In this document: positions 58,410 to 64,000 of the stretch, in pieces
Layout: each line of letters starts with the position of its first letter
How positions within the stretch are numbered: the stretch's first letter is position 1
Assembly (NCBI RefSeq): GCF_009711225.1
Contig: NZ_WMIE01000003.1
Coordinates: 186,001-250,000 of the forward strand
DNA length: 64,000 nucleotides
DNA from: Paracoccus aestuariivivens
Lineage (GTDB): Bacteria > Pseudomonadota > Alphaproteobacteria > Rhodobacterales > Rhodobacteraceae
Direction: 5' to 3'
Notes under the pieces: model-generated
Told to the model about the DNA's origin: nothing
Database searches by the model: none
The model's input: the letters and a program-made list of their open reading frames with translations, nothing else
Program-made: the position numbers and the translations under genes

Positions 58410-59516
58410 ATGACCATTCAATCGACTGCAGCGGGTGTTGCCGCATTGATCGCGTTGACGGCCTCGGGGGCCGCATCGGCGCAGGATCTGGCCGCGTTGG
58501 AAGCGGCAGCCAAGGCCGAAGGAATGCTGACCACCATCGCGTTGCCCCATGACTGGTGCGGCTATGGCGCGGTGATCGAAGGCTTCAAGAAGAAGTACCC
58601 CGAAATTCAGGTCAACGAGTTGAACCCCGATGCGGGCTCGGCCGACGAGCTTGAGGCGATCCGCGCCAACAAGGACAACAAGGGTCCGCAGGCCCCCGAC
58701 GTGATTGACGTTGGCTTGTCTTTCGGGCCGCAAGCCAAATCCGAGGGGCTGATCCAGCCCTACAAGGTCGCCACGTGGGATTCGATTCCGGCTGATGCCA
58801 AGGATGCCGATGGCTATTGGTATGGCGATTATTACGGCGTGATGGCTTTCGGCGTGAACACCGATCTGGTGGATAACGCTCCGAAGTCGTGGAAGGATCT
58901 GACCAAGCCCGAATATGCCAATGCTTTCGCGCTGGCAGGTGATCCGCGCGCCTCGGCGCAGGCGATCATTTCGGTCATGGCAGCGGGTATCGCCAACGGC
59001 GGCGAAGCGGGAGAGGCGTCGGGCCAAAAGGGCATGGAGCTGATGGCCGAGGTGCACAAGGCTGGCAACTTCGTTCCGGTCATCGGCAAATCGGCGACAA
59101 TCGCTCAAGGTGCGACTCCGATCGTCACCGCTTGGGACTATAACCTGCTGTCCTGGCGCGATGGTCTGAACGGCAACCCGCCGGTCGAGGTCATCATCCC
59201 CGAGGATGGTGTCGTCGCGGGCGTCTATGTGCAGGCGATCTCGGCCTATGCGCCGCATCCGAACGCCGCCAAGCTGTGGATGGAGTACCTGTATTCGGAT
59301 GAAGGTCAGCTTGGCTGGCTCAAAGGTTACTGCCACCCGATCCGCTTCAACGATCTGGTCAAGGCGGGCAAGGTTCCTCAGGAGCTGCTGGATGCGCTGC
59401 CCGAGGCCGCGGCCTACGAAAAGGCAATCTTCCCCACGCTTGAACAGCAAGAGGCCAACAAGACCGTTGTGACCGGCGGCTGGGACAGCGTCGTCGGCGC
59501 TGCCGTCAAGGAATAA
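58410..59516 (+). CDS. ABC transporter periplasmic binding protein, polyamine/iron class
   Basis: 368 residues. Signal peptide ends at SGAASA near residue 25. The mature protein (LPHDWCGYGAVIEGFKKKYPEIQV, VGLSFGPQAKSEGLIQPYK) belongs to the PotD/FbpA-type group, whose ligands include spermidine/putrescine, Fe(III), thiamine and 2-aminoethylphosphonate; the ligand here is not predictable. A hairpin follows the stop and probably keeps its expression above the permeases. Confidence 0.9.
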   Translation: MTIQSTAAGVAALIALTASGAASAQDLAALEAAAKAEGMLTTIALPHDWCGYGAVIEGFKKKYPEIQVNELNPDAGSADELEAIRANKDNKGPQAPDVIDVGLSFGPQAKSEGLIQPYKVATWDSIPADAKDADGYWYGDYYGVMAFGVNTDLVDNAPKSWKDLTKPEYANAFALAGDPRASAQAIISVMAAGIANGGEAGEASGQKGMELMAEVHKAGNFVPVIGKSATIAQGATPIVTAWDYNLLSWRDGLNGNPPVEVIIPEDGVVAGVYVQAISAYAPHPNAAKLWMEYLYSDEGQLGWLKGYCHPIRFNDLVKAGKVPQELLDALPEAAAYEKAIFPTLEQQEANKTVVTGGWDSVVGAAVKE

Positions 59517-59523
59517 TGCCAAC

Positions 59524-59550
59524 GACCCCGCCCTGACCGGCGGGGTCTTC
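59524..59550 (+). terminator. Hairpin after the binding protein gene
   Basis: GACCCCGCC (59524-59532) pairs with GGCGGGGTC (59539-59547), followed by TTCC. Partial terminator or mRNA stabiliser inside the operon. Confidence 0.6.
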
Positions 59551-59567
59551 CTTCTGACGGGGCAGAG

Positions 59568-60416
59568 ATGAGCAGATTTGGCTGGAACTGGCTGGGCGTT
59601 GTGCCCTTTTTCGCGTTTGCCGCGCTGTTTCTGATGCTGCCGACGATGAACATCGTCATTGGCGCATTCCAGAACCCCGAGGGCCATTTCACTTTGGCAA
59701 ATCTTGCCGGTCTGTCCTCGCCGCGGATCGTGAGCAGCTTTGCGATCTCGATCAAGATTTCGCTGGCCTCGGCAATCCTTGGTTGTCTGATCGGCTTTGC
59801 CATCGCGGCGGCGGTGGTCATGGGCGGGTTGCCGGGCTGGGTGCGCGGCCCGCTGATGACCTTTTCGGGCGTGGCCTCGAACTTTGCCGGAGTGCCACTG
59901 GCTTTCGCCTTTATCGCGACATTGGGCAGGGTCGGGCTGGTGACGATGCTGCTGCGGCAGTGGTTCGGCATCAATATCTACGCGATGGGCTTCAATCTGC
60001 TCAGCTTCTGGGGGCTGACGCTGACCTATCTGTTTTTCCAGATCCCGCTGATGATCCTGATCATCACCCCCGCGCTGGAGGGGCTCAAGCGCGAATGGCG
60101 CGAGGCCGCAGAGGTATTGGGCGCCAGCACGGGGCAATACTGGCGCATGGTCGCGCTGCCGATCCTGTTCCCGTCGCTGCTGGGGACATTCGCATTGCTC
60201 TTTGCCAATAGCTTCGGTGCGGTGGCCACGGCCTATGCGCTGACCGGATCGTCGCTGTCGATTGTGCCGATTATGCTGTTCGCCCAGATCCGGGGCGATG
60301 TGCTGCAAGACCCACATCTGGGTTACGCCATGGCCTTCGGCATGATCGTCATCACCGGATTGGCCAATCTTGCCTATGTCATCATGCGCAGCCGCGCCGA
60401 AAGATGGATGCGATGA
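59568..60416 (+). CDS. ABC transporter permease, PotB-like
   Basis: 282 residues with six membrane segments. The ATPase-coupling loop is GLKREWREAAEVLGASTGQYWRMVALPILFP. GGCAGAG lies upstream. The TGA overlaps the next permease start (ATGA). It is the first permease of the importer. Confidence 0.93.
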   Translation: MSRFGWNWLGVVPFFAFAALFLMLPTMNIVIGAFQNPEGHFTLANLAGLSSPRIVSSFAISIKISLASAILGCLIGFAIAAAVVMGGLPGWVRGPLMTFSGVASNFAGVPLAFAFIATLGRVGLVTMLLRQWFGINIYAMGFNLLSFWGLTLTYLFFQIPLMILIITPALEGLKREWREAAEVLGASTGQYWRMVALPILFPSLLGTFALLFANSFGAVATAYALTGSSLSIVPIMLFAQIRGDVLQDPHLGYAMAFGMIVITGLANLAYVIMRSRAERWMR

Positions 60417-61195
60417 GAAAGTTCTGGTCTTGGGGCGCGATCATTATCGGCGCGCTGTATTTCCTGCTGCCATTGATCGGGACGCTGGAGTTCTCGCTGC
60501 GGATGCGGCGGGGAGAATACTCGCTGGACGCCTACCGCTCGGTTCTGGCTGACCCGAATTTCCGCGCGACCTTCGGTTATTCGGTGGGGATGGCTCTGGC
60601 GACGATTGTGCTTGGCGTGCTGATCGTCGTGCCGACGGCCTATTGGGTACGCCTGCGGCTGCCGCGCTTGCGTCCGGTGATCGAGTTCATCACCCTGTTG
60701 CCCTTGGTCATTCCCGCAATAGTGGTCGTGTTCGGCTATATCCGGCTGTATAACACATCGTCGATCTTGCCGCTGACCGGCACGGCTTCGGGCACGAACC
60801 TGCTGCTTCTGTGTGGCTATGCGACCTTGGCGCTGCCTTACATGTATCGCGCCGTCGATACCGGCCTGTCGACCTTGGACGTCCGGACCCTGACCGAGGC
60901 GGCGCAGTCGCTTGGGGCGGGATGGGTCCGTATCATCGGCAATCTGATCCTGCCCAATGTGCTGGGCGCGGTGATGTCGGGGGCTTTCCTGTCCTTTGCC
61001 ATCGTGATCGGCGAATTCACGATGGCCGCGCTGCTGAACCGTCCGGCGTTTGGTCCCTATATGCAGCTTCTGGGTGCGAACCGTGCCTATGAGCCCGCCG
61101 CTCTGGCCGTCATTGCCTTTGCTGCCACTTGGGGCTGCATGGGGCTGATGCAACTGATTTCCCGCATCGCGGGCGTACGAAAGACCGCGAAATGA
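60413..61195 (+). CDS. ABC transporter permease, PotC-like
   Basis: 260 residues, six membrane segments, coupling loop TEAAQSLGAGWVRIIGNLILPNV. An ATG at 60404 is also in frame, but the ATGA overlap favours 60413. Its stop overlaps the ATPase start in the same way, so the last three genes are translationally coupled. Confidence 0.92.
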   Translation: MRKFWSWGAIIIGALYFLLPLIGTLEFSLRMRRGEYSLDAYRSVLADPNFRATFGYSVGMALATIVLGVLIVVPTAYWVRLRLPRLRPVIEFITLLPLVIPAIVVVFGYIRLYNTSSILPLTGTASGTNLLLLCGYATLALPYMYRAVDTGLSTLDVRTLTEAAQSLGAGWVRIIGNLILPNVLGAVMSGAFLSFAIVIGEFTMAALLNRPAFGPYMQLLGANRAYEPAALAVIAFAATWGCMGLMQLISRIAGVRKTAK

Positions 61196-62232
61196 GCTTT
61201 CTTGTTCTCGACCACCTGCAGAAATCCTTTGGTACGACCAAAGTGGTCCATGATTTCAACCTGCATATCGAAAAAGGAGAGTTCATTTCGTTCCTTGGCC
61301 CTTCTGGTTGCGGCAAGACCACGGTTCTGCGCATGGTTGCGGGGTTCGAGAGCCCCAGCGAAGGGCGGATCGTTATCGACGGGCAGGACGTTACCGGATT
61401 ACGCCCCAACCAGCGCCAGATCGGCATGGTGTTTCAGGCTTATGCGCTGTTCCCGAACCTGACCGTGGCCGAGAATGTCGGCTTCGGTCTGAAAGTCGCT
61501 GGCGTACCAAGGTCCGAGCGTTCGGGGCGCGTGACGGAAATGCTTGAACTGATCGGCCTGCCCGATCTGGGCCAGCGTTACCCGTGGCAGCTTTCGGGCG
61601 GTCAGCAGCAGCGCGTCGCGCTGGCCCGTGCCTTGGCCCCGCGTCCTCGGGTGCTTCTGCTGGACGAACCGTTGTCTGCGCTGGATGCCAAGATCCGTGT
61701 CAGCCTGCGCAACCAGATCCGCGAGATCCAGCGCCAGTTGGGCATCACCACGATCTTTGTAACCCATGATCAGGAAGAGGCGCTGTCGATCTCGGACCGT
61801 ATCGTCGTGATGCATCGCGGAGTCGCCGACCAGACGGGCACGCCACGCCAGATCTATAACCAACCCGCAACCGACTTCGTGGCGGGCTTTGTCGGCACGC
61901 TGAACCGTTTCGAATCCGAGGTGCTGGACGCGGCCTCGGGGCGGGTGCGGGTCGCCGGAACCGAATTCAGCCTGAACCGTCCGCTGCAATCGGGGAAGGT
62001 AACCTTGGCGGCGCGTCCCGAGGGGCTGACGCTTGCCGATCACGGTATCGCTGCGGAAGTGGTCGGGGCCGAGTTTCTGGGTTCGGTCCAGCGGGTTCGG
62101 GCGCGGGTGGACGGGTCAGAGATCGTTCTCGACCGCTTCAATGCGCCCTCGGTGGCGCTGCCAGAGGCAGGCGAGATCATCCATATCTCGCCCGAAGGTT
62201 CGAATTGGCTGGTTCTGGCGACGGACGCCTAG
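61192..62232 (+). CDS. ABC transporter ATP-binding protein, PotA-like
   Basis: 346 residues. Walker A GPSGCGKT (about residues 37-44), signature [15 protein letters not shown], Walker B VLLLDEPLSALD and a C-terminal TOBE domain (LAARPEGLTL to LVLATDA), which in related transporters binds the substrate or a regulator. It overlaps the previous permease by four bases and ends one base into the convergent WecG gene's stop. Confidence 0.93.
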   Translation: MSFLVLDHLQKSFGTTKVVHDFNLHIEKGEFISFLGPSGCGKTTVLRMVAGFESPSEGRIVIDGQDVTGLRPNQRQIGMVFQAYALFPNLTVAENVGFGLKVAGVPRSERSGRVTEMLELIGLPDLGQRYPWQLSGGQQQRVALARALAPRPRVLLLDEPLSALDAKIRVSLRNQIREIQRQLGITTIFVTHDQEEALSISDRIVVMHRGVADQTGTPRQIYNQPATDFVAGFVGTLNRFESEVLDAASGRVRVAGTEFSLNRPLQSGKVTLAARPEGLTLADHGIAAEVVGAEFLGSVQRVRARVDGSEIVLDRFNAPSVALPEAGEIIHISPEGSNWLVLATDA

Positions 62233-62984
62233 CGGATACGTTGCCGGATCGCTGCGGCGGCATGGCCGGGCAGTATCGCGAAGCCTTTCGCATAGCGCAT
62301 CGCCAGCCGCTTTGGATTGGACAGCATGCGCCAGATCCATTCGATCTTCATCCGCCGCATCGCGACCGGAGCGCGGCGTTGATGCCCCGACAGGAAATCC
62401 AGCCCCGCACCGATCGAGGCGAAGCCGACATTCCCGAGCGCATCGCGGGCGCGGATGGCGAACAGTTCCTGCCGAGGCGCGCCAAGGGCCAGAAAGCACA
62501 GCCGCGCCCCTGACTGGCGGATGCTTTCGATGATCGCAGCCGCTTCGTCCCCGTTCGGATCAAAGGGAAAGCCCGGCGCATGACACAAGGCAATTCTCAG
62601 GCCCGGAACCTGCGCTTGCATCGCCTTTGCCGCCAGCGCCAAGGATTCCTCGCTGCTGCCGATCAGGGCAATCGGCATCCCTTCGGATGCAGCCAGTTGC
62701 GCCAAGGGAAGGACCAGATCCGAGCCAGCCGCCAGATTGACCGGTTTTCCCGCCAGCCGCGACAGCCACACGATCGGATTGCCATCGGCACAGACCAGAT
62801 CATGTGCGGCATAGGCCTGACGGAAGGAAACATCCTCTCCAAGCCGTTGCAGGTGATCGACATTGATCGTGGCCAGTGCAAACCCCGATCCCGAGGACAG
62901 CCGACGGCGTACTTCGCCCAGAACCGATGCGGAATCGGGGCAATTGACCCGGACAGGATTTGCTTCGGGAAAGCTGAATTGCAT
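62229..62984 (-). CDS. WecG/TagA/CpsF-family glycosyltransferase
   Basis: 251 residues. Family marks: ATINVDHLQRL, VCADGNPIVWLSRLAGK and the LALGAPRQE motif (about residues 165-180), with GAGLDFLSGHQRRAP. These GT26 enzymes add ManNAcA or similar sugars to a lipid-linked intermediate during surface-polymer synthesis. A TTG at 63014 could lengthen the N-terminus by ten residues; ATG 62984 is preceded by an AGGG. It is divergent from a polyketide synthase gene across 223 bases. Confidence 0.88.
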   Translation of the reverse strand: MQFSFPEANPVRVNCPDSASVLGEVRRRLSSGSGFALATINVDHLQRLGEDVSFRQAYAAHDLVCADGNPIVWLSRLAGKPVNLAAGSDLVLPLAQLAASEGMPIALIGSSEESLALAAKAMQAQVPGLRIALCHAPGFPFDPNGDEAAAIIESIRQSGARLCFLALGAPRQELFAIRARDALGNVGFASIGAGLDFLSGHQRRAPVAMRRMKIEWIWRMLSNPKRLAMRYAKGFAILPGHAAAAIRQRIR

Positions 62985-63207
62985 GCGAGAGCCCTGCCGC
63001 AAGGATTTCTCCAATATCCATCCATGCTATCGGTTTCCGGACAAGTGTCCAAACGGCGCGTCTGGATCGATTCTGCCGAAAAAGCTAGGGGTCAAAGTTG
63101 TTTTAACATTTGGTGGATCGGCTAGAGTTGGGTATGCCGAATACGCGCACCAGTTGTTTTGTGTTTCTCGCTCAGAAGGGCGAATTGTAATTGAAAGAGG
63201 GATGTTG

Positions 63208-64000
63208 ATGGCCTTCGTTCAAACGCCGGTGTCCGAAAGTGACATCGCTATTGTCGGTATGGCAGCGCAATTGCCGGGAGCGGCAAATGTCTTGGAATAC
63301 TGGGATAATTTGTGCCGTGGCGTGGAATCGATCCAGCCTGTGCCGCAAGCCGATCTGATATCGCGAGGGGAAGCGCGCTCCCGGCTTTCCGATCCGCATT
63401 ATGTGCCGTCGGCAGCAATTCTGGACCAGTTCGACGAGTTCGATGCCGAGTTCTTTGGGCTTTCGCCCAAAGAGGCCGCGATCATGGACCCGCAGCATCG
63501 CAAGTTTATGGAAACCTGCTGGCACGCGCTGGAAGACGCGGCCCATATGCCCGAAAACTTCAAACGTCCGATCGGCGTCTGGGCCGGTTGCGGCATGGGC
63601 AGTTATTTTTACTGGAACGTCTGCTCGAACCGCGATCTGGTCGACGGGGTCGGACATTTCCTGTTGCGCCATACTGGTAACGACAAGGATTTTCTTTCCA
63701 CTCGCGTCAGCCATGTCTTTGACCTGACCGGCCCCAGCATCAACGTGCAGACCGCGTGCTCGACCTCGCTGGTGGCGATCCACATGGCGTGCCAGTCCTT
63801 GCAGTCGGGTGAATGCGACATGGCGCTGGCGGGCGGCGTCACCATCGAGATGCCGCATGGTCTGGGCTATCTGTACAAGGAAAACGAGATCCTTTCGCCG
63901 GACGGTCATTGCCACGCCTTTGACCACCGTGCGCAGGGCACGGTCTTTGGCAGCGGTGCCGCCGTGGTGGTTCTGCGTCGGCTCAAGGATGCGATTGCCG
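63208..64000 (+). CDS. Type I polyketide synthase, N-terminal ketosynthase (partial)
   Basis: 264 codons visible, open at the right edge. The translated product begins MAFVQTPVSESDIAIVGMAAQLPG and shows ketosynthase motifs: DPQHRKFMETCWHALEDA, the active-site Cys in VQTACSTSL (residue 184) and SPDGHCHAFDHRAQGTVFGSGAA. GAAAGAGG precedes ATG 63208; an ATG at 63202 is too close to it. It probably heads a multidomain polyketide or lipid synthase. Pairing with a glycosyltransferase next door suggests a glycosylated lipid or polymer product, but that is inference. Confidence 0.9.
   Translation, partial: MAFVQTPVSESDIAIVGMAAQLPGAANVLEYWDNLCRGVESIQPVPQADLISRGEARSRLSDPHYVPSAAILDQFDEFDAEFFGLSPKEAAIMDPQHRKFMETCWHALEDAAHMPENFKRPIGVWAGCGMGSYFYWNVCSNRDLVDGVGHFLLRHTGNDKDFLSTRVSHVFDLTGPSINVQTACSTSLVAIHMACQSLQSGECDMALAGGVTIEMPHGLGYLYKENEILSPDGHCHAFDHRAQGTVFGSGAAVVVLRRLKDAIA

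Overview
The window is a high-GC, densely packed alphaproteobacterial chromosome segment. It most resembles Rhodobacteraceae, and Paracoccus in particular. Clues are the S10-spc-alpha ribosomal cluster with an adk carrying a four-Cys lid, an Aap/Bzt amino-acid ABC operon, a phosphatidylcholine synthase, an ATP12-type F1 assembly factor and an Anbu operon. The species assignment is inference; no rRNA or tRNA gene was found in the window.

Region 1 (1-18.5 kb) is the translation supercluster: fusA (partial), tuf, then S10, L3, L4, L23, L2, S19, L22, S3, L16, L29, S17, L14, L24, L5, S14, S8, L6, L18, S5, L30, [two foreign genes], L15, secY, adk, S13, S11, rpoA, L17. Many genes overlap by 1-4 bases, but almost every larger gap holds a GC-rich hairpin, so the cluster looks divided into modules. 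The spc part is split between rpmD and rplO by a secreted barrel-like protein and a membrane acyltransferase.

Region 2 (18.5-24.3 kb) is a LuxR/LuxI quorum-sensing pair directly behind rplQ, followed by a five-gene chain with ATGA overlaps: rarA, crcB, a RluC-type pseudouridine synthase, a HAD phosphatase and an ATP12 chaperone. Region 3 (24.3-30 kb) is the general L-amino-acid ABC transporter (aapJQMP), followed by a small membrane-anchored RTX-repeat protein.

Region 4 (30-43 kb) has a D-amino-acid and cell-wall flavour: a D-amino-acid aminotransferase, a peptide-type ABC importer (fused double ATPase plus two permeases), an MFS exporter, a D-amino-acid dehydrogenase, a GlsB-type stress protein with a probable general-stress sigma promoter, an L,D-transpeptidase lipoprotein, a Lys-rich coiled-coil protein, a lytic transglycosylase and a lone peptide-binding protein. 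The untranslated stretch 30.9-31.6 kb contains a possible small RNA.

Region 5 (43-48.6 kb) holds phosphatidylcholine synthase and the serine pathway (serB divergent from serC-serA), then a PrpA-like phosphatase. Region 6 (48.6-57.3 kb) holds hspQ, the Anbu cluster (circularly permuted ATP-grasp, alpha-E protein, transglutaminase, Anbu peptidase), a GT61 glycosyltransferase and convergent mutS. Region 7 (57.4-64 kb) holds an exported FAH-type hydratase, a four-gene ABC importer of the polyamine/iron class, a WecG/TagA glycosyltransferase and, running off the right edge, a type I polyketide synthase. The strongest leads are the genes inserted in the spc operon, the Anbu cluster, the sRNA candidate, the 11-bp repeats before rplQ, the hairpin over the luxI ribosome-binding site and the PKS/WecG locus.
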